Below, one piece after another: positions 55,310-63,496 of a stretch of DNA of 64,000 bases; the stretch's first letter is position 1; the number at the start of each line of letters is the position of its first letter. The notes below the pieces were generated by a model. It searched no databases, had not been told where the DNA came from, and worked only from the letters and a program-made list of their open reading frames with translations. The translations under genes were made by a program, and so were the position numbers. Origin of the DNA: Comamonadaceae bacterium (GTDB lineage Bacteria > Pseudomonadota > Gammaproteobacteria > Burkholderiales > Burkholderiaceae_C); contig JAIYAR010000013.1 of the NCBI GenBank assembly GCA_027488985.1, positions 186,001 through 250,000 on the forward strand. The letters run 5' to 3'.

Positions 55310-56611
55310 ATGAATACCAGGTTACGTTATTCTCATCGCAGTCAGCGCCCAGCAGAGCTACAAGGCTCCCGTCGCTTTGTGCTGATCGTCGAAGACCAGC
55401 GCGCACTGTCAGAAATGCTGGCAAGCCTGCTAAAGGCCGCTTGGCAATGTCCGGCACTGATCGCCGCCAACTTCGCCGAAACCCGGCAGTTGCTGGACAC
55501 CCGCTCTAATGAAATATTTGCCGCAGTATGTGACGTGAATCTGCCGGACGCCCCTTACGGTGAGGTCATCGACATCGTGGCGGCCCAGCATATTCCGGCC
55601 ATTGCACTGACGGGCACCATCACCCATGACATCCGCCAAATGATGATGCAAGGCTTGATCGTGGACTACGTGCTCAAAAAGGGCCTGCCGTCTTTTGAGT
55701 ATGTGGTGCAGTGGGTTGGACGCCTGCTGCGCAATACCGGCCTGAAAGTGCTGGTGGCGGACGACTCGCCCTCATCGCTCGAAATCATGCGCCGCATGCT
55801 GGGCATGCAGGGTCTGAGTGTCCAGGTGGCCCACAACGGGCGCGAAGCCCTGTCCATCCTGCAAGCGCAAACCGATATCAAGCTGGTACTGGTGGACTAC
55901 AACATGCCACTGTTAGACGGCTTTGAATTTGTGATGGAAGCCCGCCGCATGATGGGCAAGGAGCGGCTGTCCATCATCGGCATTTCGGGTGAAGACCACT
56001 CGGATATATCCGCCCGATTCCTCAAGCATGGGGCCAATGACTTCATCTCCAAGCCCTACTCCTTTGAAGAAATGACCTGCCGGGTGAATCAGAACCTGGA
56101 AATGCTGGAGCTAATGGACAACCTGCACCACCTGGCCAACGTGGATGAATTGACCGGCCTGAGCAACCGCCGGTTTTTCTTTGAACAAGGCCAAGAGCTC
56201 CACCACCAAGCGCACAAGGAAGGACAACCCGTGGTGGTGGCCATGCTGGACATTGACCACTTCAAGTCCATCAATGACCAATACGGCCACGCCCATGGCG
56301 ACAAGGTGATCCGCCATGTGGCCAGTTGCCTGCTCAAACATTTTCCCGACACCCTAGTGGCCCGCATCGGTGGGGAAGAATTTGCCATGATCTGTGACCA
56401 GCAAGGACTCCCTGCCATGCGCGAACGTCTGGAGACATTCCGGGAACTGTTGCCGCGCCACAGCAGCGAAGATGCGCCGGCCGGCGTGCCGATCAGTATC
56501 AGCATTGGCGTACATGGCGGCCACCACCCGGACATGAATGCGCTGCTGCACGCAGCAGACAAGCGCCTGTATGAAGCCAAAGCCAAAGGCCGTAACCGCT
56601 TGGAGGGCTAG
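55310..56611 (+). CDS. Dual-receiver response regulator with GGDEF diguanylate cyclase domain
   Basis: 433 residues. The first receiver (about 20-140) has its phospho-acceptor near D75 (VCDVNLPD), and the second (about 145-270) near D196 (LVDYNMPLLDGFEF). The C-terminal GGDEF domain has DELTGLSNRRFFFEQG, MLDIDHFKSINDQYGHAHGDKV and the active-site GGEEF at about 354-358. The inhibitory RxxD site five residues upstream is absent (FPDT at that position), so feedback inhibition by c-di-GMP is not expected. AGGA precedes the ATG at 55310. No histidine kinase is nearby. Confidence 0.93.
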   Translation: MNTRLRYSHRSQRPAELQGSRRFVLIVEDQRALSEMLASLLKAAWQCPALIAANFAETRQLLDTRSNEIFAAVCDVNLPDAPYGEVIDIVAAQHIPAIALTGTITHDIRQMMMQGLIVDYVLKKGLPSFEYVVQWVGRLLRNTGLKVLVADDSPSSLEIMRRMLGMQGLSVQVAHNGREALSILQAQTDIKLVLVDYNMPLLDGFEFVMEARRMMGKERLSIIGISGEDHSDISARFLKHGANDFISKPYSFEEMTCRVNQNLEMLELMDNLHHLANVDELTGLSNRRFFFEQGQELHHQAHKEGQPVVVAMLDIDHFKSINDQYGHAHGDKVIRHVASCLLKHFPDTLVARIGGEEFAMICDQQGLPAMRERLETFRELLPRHSSEDAPAGVPISISIGVHGGHHPDMNALLHAADKRLYEAKAKGRNRLEG

Positions 56612-56627
56612 TTTCGGCACTCCGGTA

Positions 56628-56633
56628 TATAAT
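56628..56633 (+). promoter_or_regulatory. -10 box of rpsT
   Basis: TATAAT in GGTATATAATC, 45 bases before the rpsT start. The -35 is unclear. Confidence 0.55.
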
Positions 56634-56678
56634 CATCGGCTTTGCTGACAACATCCTCCAACACAAGGAACATAAATC

Positions 56679-56978
56679 ATGGCATCTGGTAAACCCAAGA
56701 AAAAGAACCCGCGCTTGGCGTCGGGCCGTAAACGCGTCCGCCAGGACGTCAAAATTAACGCTGCAAACACTTCTTTGCGTTCCAAGTACCGCACCGCGGT
56801 AAAGAACGTGGAAAAGGCAGTTGTAGCTGGCGACAAGACCAAAGCTGCAGAATTTTTCGCCAAGATGCAAGCCGTGGTGGACTCCGTGGCTGACAAGGGC
56901 ATCTTCCACAAGAACAAGGCTGCACGCGACAAGAGCCGTTTGGCTACCAAGGTGAAAGCCTTGGCACTCGCCGCCTAA
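56679..56978 (+). CDS. rpsT: 30S ribosomal protein S20
   Basis: A primary 16S rRNA-binding protein of 99 residues. The very basic N-terminus [21 protein letters not shown] and the helical body [18 protein letters not shown], then [29 protein letters not shown], are diagnostic. It is slightly longer than the E. coli protein. It has its own -10 box and two successive terminators. The diguanylate cyclase gene intervenes between it and murJ. Confidence 0.98.
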   Translation: MASGKPKKKNPRLASGRKRVRQDVKINAANTSLRSKYRTAVKNVEKAVVAGDKTKAAEFFAKMQAVVDSVADKGIFHKNKAARDKSRLATKVKALALAA

Positions 56979-56995
56979 TCACTTAGGCAATCGCA

Positions 56996-57025
56996 CGGAC
57001 CTTGGCAACAAGGTCCGCCGTTTGT
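56996..57025 (+). terminator. First terminator after rpsT
   Basis: CGGACCTTG (56996-57004), loop GCAA, CAAGGTCCG (57009-57017), then a GT-rich tail. Confidence 0.7.
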
Positions 57026-57046
57026 TAGGGTGCGCTGTCAGCAAAA

Positions 57047-57080
57047 GCAAAAAAGCCGTTCATTTGAACGGCTTTTTTGC
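57047..57080. terminator. Bidirectional terminator between rpsT and the DUF3579 gene
   Basis: GCAAAAAAGCCGTTC (57047-57061), loop ATTT, GAACGGCTTTTTTGC (57066-57080): a perfect 15-base inverted repeat with T-runs for both strands. Confidence 0.92.
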
Positions 57081-57100
57081 TTCTGTCGTCAGGACAAAAA

Positions 57101-57439
57101 TTATTCGGGAGCTGCCGGACGAGCGGCTGGCGCAGCAGGCGCCTCAGGGCGGGTCTCGCTGACTTGCAGCTCGTTGTCACGGGCAAAGTTCAGGCAAAAA
57201 TCCCAAGCCATCACATCGTAGTCGCGCAAGTCAGGGTGCACGATGACGCATTTCACCTGCCCGATCGAGGTAGGCACGCACCATGGGGAATAACCCAAGT
57301 GGCTACCGCGGGTGGCGCCGCCGGGGCGGAACTGGCTCATCACACCGGCCAGACGCTCTGCCCAGTCACTGGGGCGAAAGGTTTTGCCTTGCCGCGTGAT
57401 TCCCAGGATGTAGAGTTCTTTTGGAGGAGTGGTGGCCAT
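57101..57439 (-). CDS. DUF3579 domain-containing protein
   Basis: 112 residues from the ATG at 57439. ELYILGITRQGKTFRPSDWAERLAGVMSQF and LGYSPWCVPTSIGQVKCVIVHPDLRDYDVMAWDFCLNFARDN are the hallmarks of DUF3579, a small soluble family of Betaproteobacteria of unknown function. The C-terminus is a low-complexity Pro/Ala tail. It is convergent with rpsT. No function should be assumed. Confidence 0.88.
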   Translation of the reverse strand: MATTPPKELYILGITRQGKTFRPSDWAERLAGVMSQFRPGGATRGSHLGYSPWCVPTSIGQVKCVIVHPDLRDYDVMAWDFCLNFARDNELQVSETRPEAPAAPAARPAAPE

Positions 57440-57682
57440 CAGTACGTGCGAAATGTCGGGGTGCACGCCACACCGTAAATACCCGGTGCTGCGCCGCACA
57501 AGAATTCTACCCGCTCCGCTGTCTTGGAGATGACAAAGCAGCTATGCCGACGCGCATCAGTGTGATGTGGATTTGTCACGAAACCGCCATGCTCAGTGCG
57601 CCTAAAATCAGGCTTCAACGGCCCGACTGGCCTTTGCAGCAGTCGGGCCGATCTGTTTTGTAGCCAACACCGGAGTTACCGC

Positions 57683-58900
57683 ATGACCGCCGCCACCGTT
57701 ACCACGCCGTCCTCACCCCACGTGATGAACACCTACGGCCGACTGCCCATCGCCCTGAGCCATGGCCAAGGCTGCCGTGTGTGGGATGTGAACGGCAAGG
57801 AATACCTGGACGCCTTGGGCGGTATCGCTGTCAACACCCTGGGCCACAACCACCCCAAGCTGGTGCCTGCCTTGCAAGACCAGCTCACCAAGCTGATCCA
57901 CACCTCCAACTACTACCACGTACCCCTGCAGGAAGAGCTGGCCAAGCTGCTGGTGGAGCGCTCCGGCATGACGAATGTGTTCTTCTGCTCCACGGGCCTG
58001 GAAGCCAACGAAGCCGCCCTGAAGCTGGCCCGCAAGTTCGGCCACGACAAAGGCATCGAGCGCCCCGAAGTAGTGGTGTACGAGAAGGCCTTTCACGGCC
58101 GCTCCATCGCGACCCTGAGCGCGACCGGCAACCCCAAAGTGCAAGCTGGCTTCGGCCCGTTGGTGGACGGCTTTATCCGCGTGCCGGTAAACAACATCGA
58201 CGCACTGAAAAAGGCCACCGAAGGCAACCCGAATGTCGTGGCGGTGTTCTTTGAAGCCATCCAGGGTGAAGGCGGCGTGAACCCGATGCACATGGACTAC
58301 CTGCGCGAGGTGCGTGCCCTGTGCGACCAGCGCGACTGGCTGTTGATGATTGATGAAGTGCAGTGCGGTATGGGCCGCACCGGCAAGTGGTTTGCCCACC
58401 AGTGGGCCGGCATCCAGCCCGATGTGATGCCGCTGGCCAAGGGCCTGGGCTCCGGCGTGCCGGTAGGCGCCGTGGTGGTGGGCCCCAAAGCGGCCACCAT
58501 TTTCCAACCCGGCAACCACGGCTCCACCTTCGGCGGCAACCCGCTGTCCATGCGCGCCGGGGTGGAAACCATCCGCATCATGGAAGCAGATGGCCTGATT
58601 GCCAATGCCGAAAAGGTGGGCGCCCACCTGAAAGCTGGTCTGGAAGGCGCCCTGAAAGCCGAGATTGCCAACGGCGGCGTGAAAGAAGTGCGTGGCCAAG
58701 GCCTGATGATGGGCGTGGACCTGTCCAAGCCCTGTGGCGCCCTGGTGCAACGCGCAGCCGACGCCGGCTTGCTGATCAGCGTGACTGCTGACAGCGTGGT
58801 CCGCCTGGTGCCCCCATTGATCTTGAGCACCGACGAGGCTGACGAGATCGTCGCCATCCTCGCGCCCCTGATTGCCGTCTTTTTGAAAGAAACCGCATGA
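57683..58900 (+). CDS. argD: Acetylornithine aminotransferase (class III PLP)
   Basis: ArgD transfers an amino group between glutamate and N-acetylglutamate semialdehyde in arginine synthesis. The 405 residues have fold-type I motifs: NTYGRLPIALSHGQGCRVWD, FFCSTGLEANEAALKLARKFG, VVVYEKAFHGRSIATLSATGN and LLMIDEVQCGMGRTGKWF, and the PLP lysine is about K253 in PLAKGLGSGVPVGA. The ATG at 57683 is chosen as conserved sequence begins there. The next gene, argF, overlaps by 4 bases, which supports an arginine role over other omega-transaminases. Confidence 0.93.
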   Translation: MTAATVTTPSSPHVMNTYGRLPIALSHGQGCRVWDVNGKEYLDALGGIAVNTLGHNHPKLVPALQDQLTKLIHTSNYYHVPLQEELAKLLVERSGMTNVFFCSTGLEANEAALKLARKFGHDKGIERPEVVVYEKAFHGRSIATLSATGNPKVQAGFGPLVDGFIRVPVNNIDALKKATEGNPNVVAVFFEAIQGEGGVNPMHMDYLREVRALCDQRDWLLMIDEVQCGMGRTGKWFAHQWAGIQPDVMPLAKGLGSGVPVGAVVVGPKAATIFQPGNHGSTFGGNPLSMRAGVETIRIMEADGLIANAEKVGAHLKAGLEGALKAEIANGGVKEVRGQGLMMGVDLSKPCGALVQRAADAGLLISVTADSVVRLVPPLILSTDEADEIVAILAPLIAVFLKETA

Positions 58901-59868
58901 GCCTCTCCAGCAACGCTGTCGCCAGCACCTTGCCCCAAGGTGCGCCACCGGTGCGGCACTACCTGCAGTTTGACGACTTCAGCGCCGACGAATACGCCTA
59001 CCTGCTGGAGCGCACCGCCTTCATCAAGGCCAAGTTCAAGCGCTTTGAGCGCCACCACCCGCTGGTGGACCGCACGCTGGCCATGATCTTTGAGAAGGCA
59101 TCCACCCGCACCCGCGTGAGCTTTGAGGCTGGCATGTACCAGCTGGGCGGTAGCGTGGTGCACCTGACCACCGGTGACAGCCAGCTCGGCCGCTCCGAGC
59201 CGATTGAGGACAGCGCCAAGGTCATCAGCCGCATGACCGACATAGTGATGATCCGCACCTACGAGCAAACCAAGCTGCAGGCCTTTGCGGCCAACTCACG
59301 AGTGCCCGTCATCAACGGCCTAACCAACGAGTTCCACCCCTGCCAGATCCTTGCGGACATCTTCACCTACATCGAGCACCGCGGCACCATCCAGGGCAAG
59401 ACCGTGACTTGGGTGGGCGACGGCAACAACATGGCCAACACCTGGCTGCAGGCGGCCGCCAAGCTGGGCTTTCACCTGCGCGTGTCTACCCCCAGCGGCT
59501 ACGAGGTCAATGAGAAATTGGCTGCTAGCGCTTGTGGAATGGGCGCGGGCAGCTATAAAACCTATAGCGATCCAATGGAGGCCTGCCAAGGTGCCGACCT
59601 GATCACCACCGATGTGTGGACCAGCATGGGCTACGAGGCTGAAAACGAAGTCCGCCGCAAAGCCTTTGCCGCCTGGTGCGTGGACCGCAAGATGATGGCC
59701 GTAGCTGCACCCAACGCCATCTTTATGCACTGCCTGCCCGCCCACCGCGGCGAAGAGGTGGAAGCCGAAGTCATCGACGGCCCGCAAAGTGTGGTCTGGG
59801 ACGAGGCCGAAAACCGCATGCACGTGCAGAAGGCTCTCATGGAGTACCTGCTGCTGGGCAAGCTCTGA
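58897..59868 (+). CDS. argF: Ornithine carbamoyltransferase
   Basis: ArgF makes citrulline from ornithine and carbamoyl phosphate. The 323 residues include the phosphate-binding STRT (about 69-72), FHPCQ (about 146-150), and the catalytic HCLP at about 278-281 followed by AHRGEEVEAEVIDG. TSMGYEAE is in the ornithine domain. Between the Rossmann-like parts, a dispersed element encodes about residues 206-224 (KLAASACGMGAGSYKTYSD), a surface segment; key residues are intact. It overlaps argD by 4 bases. Confidence 0.96.
   Translation: MSLSSNAVASTLPQGAPPVRHYLQFDDFSADEYAYLLERTAFIKAKFKRFERHHPLVDRTLAMIFEKASTRTRVSFEAGMYQLGGSVVHLTTGDSQLGRSEPIEDSAKVISRMTDIVMIRTYEQTKLQAFAANSRVPVINGLTNEFHPCQILADIFTYIEHRGTIQGKTVTWVGDGNNMANTWLQAAAKLGFHLRVSTPSGYEVNEKLAASACGMGAGSYKTYSDPMEACQGADLITTDVWTSMGYEAENEVRRKAFAAWCVDRKMMAVAAPNAIFMHCLPAHRGEEVEAEVIDGPQSVVWDEAENRMHVQKALMEYLLLGKL
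59515..59570 (+). repeat. Dispersed palindromic element, copy 13 (inside argF)
   Basis: AAATTGGCTGCTAGCGCTTG, then TGGAATGGGCGCGGGCAGCT, then CCTATAGCGA. Nearly full length. It encodes about residues 206-224 of ArgF. Confidence 0.82.
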
Positions 59869-59881
59869 GCAGCTGACCCGC

Positions 59882-60358
59882 TCAATCCAGGGGAACCGGC
59901 AGATCGGCCATCTGCCCCTTGAACTCCTGCAGCGAAAAATGCGACTGCACCTGCCGCACGCCCGGCAGGCGGTGCAGCTTGCGTTGCAACAGCTCGGAAT
60001 AGTGGTCCAGGTCACGCGCCACCAGTCCCACCAAAAAGTCGGCCTGACCCGAGATGGCGTGGAACTGCACCACCTCGGGAATCTCGGACACCGCCTGCAC
60101 AAAGGCCTGTGACGAAGCTTCGTTTTGGTGGTCAATGCCGATCAACACAAACGCCAGCACGCTGTAGCCCAGTGCCCGCCGGTCCAGCGCGGCGTGGTAG
60201 CCCTTGATGGTGCCGGCATCCTCCAGCTGCTTGACGCGCCGCCAGGTGGGCGACTGCGACAAATGGGCCATCTGCGCCAGCTCACCTGAGGTCAGGCGCG
60301 CGTTGTCTTGCAAGGCCCGCAGCAGCAGGCGGTCGGCTTTATCGGTGACTTGCTGCAT
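59882..60358 (-). CDS. kynR: Lrp/AsnC-family regulator, probably KynR-like
   Basis: A 158-residue regulator. The N-terminal HTH (TSGELAQMAHLSQSPTWRRVKQLEDAGTI) is followed by a RAM domain with LAFVLIGIDHQNEASSQAFVQ and the GQADFLVGLVARDLDHYSELL segment. It is divergent from kynU. In Pseudomonas KynR, an Lrp-type regulator, responds to kynurenine and activates kynurenine catabolism. Position and family make the same role likely here. Two inverted repeats lie in the 123-base gap. The 3' end is convergent with argF. Confidence 0.85.
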   Translation of the reverse strand: MQQVTDKADRLLLRALQDNARLTSGELAQMAHLSQSPTWRRVKQLEDAGTIKGYHAALDRRALGYSVLAFVLIGIDHQNEASSQAFVQAVSEIPEVVQFHAISGQADFLVGLVARDLDHYSELLQRKLHRLPGVRQVQSHFSLQEFKGQMADLPVPLD

Positions 60359-60384
60359 AAATTTTTCCCCAAATCTTCTTCAAA

Positions 60385-60397
60385 GACTAACTTAGTC
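60385..60397. promoter_or_regulatory. Inverted repeat 1 in the kynR-kynU region
   Basis: GACTAA, central C, TTAGTC: a perfect 6-base inverted repeat in an AT-rich region, a plausible operator for the Lrp-type regulator. Confidence 0.45.
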
Positions 60398-60405
60398 CAT
60401 TTTCT

Positions 60406-60433
60406 GAATATTGAAGATTAGATATCAACATTC
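60406..60433. promoter_or_regulatory. Inverted repeat 2 in the kynR-kynU region
   Basis: GAATATTGA (60406-60414), 10-base spacer, TCAACATTC (60425-60433); 8 of 9 pairs match. The spacing of about one helical turn fits a dimeric regulator. Confidence 0.45.
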
Positions 60434-60481
60434 CAAAGCCCCCAACACATAATTTCGCAAAACCACCCTCCCTGAGACACT

Positions 60482-61789
60482 ATGACCATTGCCCTCACCC
60501 TGAACGACTGCCGCGCCCGTGATGCGGCCGACACCTTGCGCCCACTGCGCGACCTGTTCGACATTCCCGCAGGTGTGATCTACCTCGACGGCAACTCGCT
60601 GGGCGTGATGCCCAAAACCGCCGCGGCGCGCGCTGCGGAAGTCGTCACCCAGGAGTGGGGCCAAGGCCTGATCCGTTCCTGGAACACCGCCGGCTGGTTC
60701 AGCCTGCCGCAGCGCCTGGGCAACCGCATCGCCCCGCTGATCGGTGCGGATGCAGATGAGGTGGTGGCCACCGACAGCACCTCCATCAACCTGTTCAAGG
60801 TGCTGTCTGCCGCGCTGTCCATCGCCGCGCAGGACGAACCCGCGCGCAAGCTCATCGTGAGCGAGCGCAGCAACTTCCCCACCGACCTCTACATTGCCGA
60901 AGGCCTGTGCAAGGAGCGCGGCTACACCCTGAAGCTGGTGGAGCCCAAAGAGATTGCTGACGCACTTACTGCCGACGTGGCCGTGCTGATGCTCACCCAC
61001 GTGAATTACCGCACCGGTGCCATGCACGACATGCCCGCCGTGACCGCCGCTGCCCACGCAGCCGGCGCGCTGATGGTGTGGGACTTGGCGCACAGCGCAG
61101 GCGCGGTGCCGGTAACCCTCAAGGCATCGGGCGCTGACTTCTCGGTCGGCTGCGGCTACAAGTACCTGAACGGCGGCCCCGGCGCGCCAGCTTTTGTTTG
61201 GGTGCACCCCCAGCATGCCGACCGCTTCTGGCAGCCCTTGGCCGGCTGGTGGGGCCACGCGGCACCCTTTGCCTTCACGCCCGATTACCAACCCGCCCCC
61301 GGCATCACCCGCTACCTGTGCGGCACCCAGCCCATCGTCAGCATGTCGCTCCTGGGCTGCGGGCTGGAGGGCTTTGAAGCGGCCGAGAAATTGGGCGGCA
61401 TGGCGGCCCTGCGCGCCAAATCATTGGCGCTGACGGACCTGTTCATTCAACTGGTGGAAGAACGCTGCCAAGGCTATGGCCTGGGCTTGGCCACCCCGCG
61501 CGAGCACGCCCAGCGCGGCTCGCAGGTGTGCCTGACCCGCGAGCACACTGCCGGTGGCGCCTTGGGCTCCGGTGCCTTTGCTATCGTGCAAGCGCTGATT
61601 GCGCGTGGCGTGATTGGCGACTACCGCGCGGGCGATGGTGGCATCCACAAAGACATCTTGCGCTTTGGGTTTACGCCGCTGTACATCGGGTTTGAAGATG
61701 TGTGGAATGCGGTGGAGCATTTGCGCCAGGTATTGGTAACTGGCGAGTGGCAAAAGCCTGAGTTCAACCAGAAGCATGCGGTGACTTGA
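60482..61789 (+). CDS. kynU: Kynureninase
   Basis: A PLP enzyme that cleaves kynurenine to anthranilate and alanine. The 435 residues show [12 protein letters not shown] near the start, [19 protein letters not shown], and [16 protein letters not shown]. The PLP lysine is about K227 in [32 protein letters not shown] and [22 protein letters not shown] follow. It is divergent from the Lrp-type regulator and followed by kynA after 115 bases. The gene for the intervening step, kynB (kynurenine formamidase), is not seen in this window. Confidence 0.95.
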   Translation: MTIALTLNDCRARDAADTLRPLRDLFDIPAGVIYLDGNSLGVMPKTAAARAAEVVTQEWGQGLIRSWNTAGWFSLPQRLGNRIAPLIGADADEVVATDSTSINLFKVLSAALSIAAQDEPARKLIVSERSNFPTDLYIAEGLCKERGYTLKLVEPKEIADALTADVAVLMLTHVNYRTGAMHDMPAVTAAAHAAGALMVWDLAHSAGAVPVTLKASGADFSVGCGYKYLNGGPGAPAFVWVHPQHADRFWQPLAGWWGHAAPFAFTPDYQPAPGITRYLCGTQPIVSMSLLGCGLEGFEAAEKLGGMAALRAKSLALTDLFIQLVEERCQGYGLGLATPREHAQRGSQVCLTREHTAGGALGSGAFAIVQALIARGVIGDYRAGDGGIHKDILRFGFTPLYIGFEDVWNAVEHLRQVLVTGEWQKPEFNQKHAVT

Positions 61790-61904
61790 GCTTCCTTGGC
61801 GCTTGTACGAGGCGGACGGGCTCCGGGGGCCCGAGCCTCATCAGATCCTTTGGATCAGCAAATCGGCCCAGTCCCCTGGAGCCCCTCCACCTCTTGGATT
61901 ACTT

Positions 61905-62744
61905 ATGACATCTACCGAAAAAATTGTGGCTGACGAAAAAGCCCAGCTCGACTTCAGCAAGTCCATGAGCTATGGCGACTACTTGCAGATCGACACCATC
62001 CTGTCCGCGCAGAAGCCACTCTCCCCCACGCACGACGAGCTGCTCTTCATCATCCAGCACCAGACCAGCGAGCTTTGGATGAAGCTCATGTTGCATGAGC
62101 TGACGGCTGCTATGGCGCACATCGCGCAGGACGACCTGCCGCCCGCTTTCAAGATGCTGGCGCGTGTTAGCAAGATCATGGAGCAGCTGGTGCATGCCTG
62201 GGATGTGCTGGCCACCATGACTCCGCCCGAGTACACCGCCATGCGGCCCTACCTGGGCCAAAGCAGCGGGTTCCAGAGCTTTCAGTACCGCTGCATCGAG
62301 TTCTCGCTGGGCAACAAAAACGCCGCCATGCTCAAGCCCCACGCCCATGCGCCCGAGCGCCTAGCGCTCGTGCAAGCGGCGTATGAAGCGCCGTCTTTGT
62401 ACGACGAAGCCCTCAAGCTCATGGCCCGCCGCGGCATTGACGTGCCCGCCAGCCACCTGCAGGGCGACTGGACCCAGCCCTACGCTGCCAGCCCCGAAGT
62501 CGAGGCCGCCTGGCTGCAGGTCTATCGCGACCCCAAGGCCCACTGGGACCTGTACCAACTGGCCGAGGAGTTGACCGATCTGGAAGACGCCTTTCGCCTC
62601 TGGCGTTTCCGCCACGTCACCACCGTGGAGCGCGTCATCGGCTTCAAGCGCGGCACCGGCGGCACCGGCGGGGTGAGCTACTTGCGCAAGATGCTGGACG
62701 TGGTGCTGTTCCCCGAGATCTGGACGCTGCGCACGGCGCTGTAG
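61905..62744 (+). CDS. kynA: Tryptophan 2,3-dioxygenase
   Basis: A heme enzyme that opens the indole ring of tryptophan to N-formylkynurenine. The 279 residues include [36 protein letters not shown], and [18 protein letters not shown]. The heme-ligand His is about H237 ([21 protein letters not shown]). [20 protein letters not shown] is also typical. The ATG at 61905 is chosen because conserved sequence begins there. It follows kynU on the same strand. Confidence 0.96.
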   Translation: MTSTEKIVADEKAQLDFSKSMSYGDYLQIDTILSAQKPLSPTHDELLFIIQHQTSELWMKLMLHELTAAMAHIAQDDLPPAFKMLARVSKIMEQLVHAWDVLATMTPPEYTAMRPYLGQSSGFQSFQYRCIEFSLGNKNAAMLKPHAHAPERLALVQAAYEAPSLYDEALKLMARRGIDVPASHLQGDWTQPYAASPEVEAAWLQVYRDPKAHWDLYQLAEELTDLEDAFRLWRFRHVTTVERVIGFKRGTGGTGGVSYLRKMLDVVLFPEIWTLRTAL

Positions 62745-62752
62745 GCCAATTA

Positions 62753-62813
62753 CAAGCCAAATGGGCTGCTAGAGCTCGTGGAATATGCGCGAGAAGCTAT
62801 CAAATAAATAGCA
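62753..62813 (+). repeat. Dispersed palindromic element, copy 14 (intergenic, kynA-dinB)
   Basis: GGGCTGCTAGAGCTCGTGGA, then ATATGCGCGAGAAGCTATC, then TAAATAGCA. A full-length copy, with an AAGCCAAAT flank as in argF copy 13. Confidence 0.85.
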
Positions 62814-62825
62814 ATCTACTGCTAC

Positions 62826-63332
62826 TCAAACGGGCTGGCGCCGTGCCGGCTCGCGCTGGTGCAAGAACTTGGTGAGCAGGTCACGTGGCGGCGCCATGCC
62901 GATGCCCTTGAGCACCTGCCCCACATTGCCACGGTGGTACGAGCCGTGGGCCAACACGTGGAACAACATCTCCTCGCTCGTCATGCGGCCGGCATCCCCA
63001 TCGGTGAACTGAAAACTCAGGCTCTCGGACAGCGCAGATTCACTCAGCCCAGCCACATAGGCTTCAAACCAGTGGTCTGTTTCGGCAGCGGCGAAATGCA
63101 AGTCGCCCAGCGCGGGCGTGTCGTCGGTATTGGTCTGGGTGTAGCCATGCGCCTCGCCCAACAGGTGGGCGCGGAAGATGCGGTCCACCACGTAGATGTG
63201 GTTCAGCGTGCGCGTGGCCGTGTGCAGCGGCTCGGAGTGTTGCACCGGGTCCACCAGATGCATGGCATCAAACAACTCGGCATTAGCCCACGTCTTCTGG
63301 GCGAAAAGGGTTTTGAGGATGGCGAGGGACAT
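62826..63332 (-). CDS. DinB-family protein
   Basis: A 168-residue four-helix protein of the DinB/YfiT superfamily. The metal-ligand histidines appear in ATRTLNHIYVVDRIFRAHL and LFHVLAHGSYHRGNVGQVLKG, with MTSEEMLFH. The family covers putative thiol S-transferases and maleylpyruvate or mycothiol-type enzymes; its exact role here is unknown. It is convergent with kynA and divergent from the ADH. Confidence 0.85.
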   Translation of the reverse strand: MSLAILKTLFAQKTWANAELFDAMHLVDPVQHSEPLHTATRTLNHIYVVDRIFRAHLLGEAHGYTQTNTDDTPALGDLHFAAAETDHWFEAYVAGLSESALSESLSFQFTDGDAGRMTSEEMLFHVLAHGSYHRGNVGQVLKGIGMAPPRDLLTKFLHQREPARRQPV

Positions 63333-63406
63333 TGCAGATTCCGGAATGGATGGCTGTGGGGTGTTAATGATTATCGGGGAATCAACCTTCGGTAAAGGCC
63401 CGATAT

Positions 63407-63462
63407 AAATTGACCTCTAGCGCACACCGAATGTGCGCGAGCAGCTATTCATTTGATAGCAT
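63407..63462 (+). repeat. Dispersed palindromic element, copy 15 (intergenic, before the ADH)
   Basis: AAATTGACCTCTAGCGCACA, then CCGAATGTGCGCGAGCAGCT, then ATTTGATAGCATG. A full-length copy in the leader of the ADH gene. Confidence 0.85.
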
Positions 63463-63496
63463 GTAAATTCTCTCCAAGCCCCCACAAGGACCCCAC

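Noticed and set aside
61803..61904. N-terminal extension of kynA from 61803
   Set aside because: The added residues are Pro/Gly-rich and unrelated to the family; the ATG at 61905 begins the conserved sequence.
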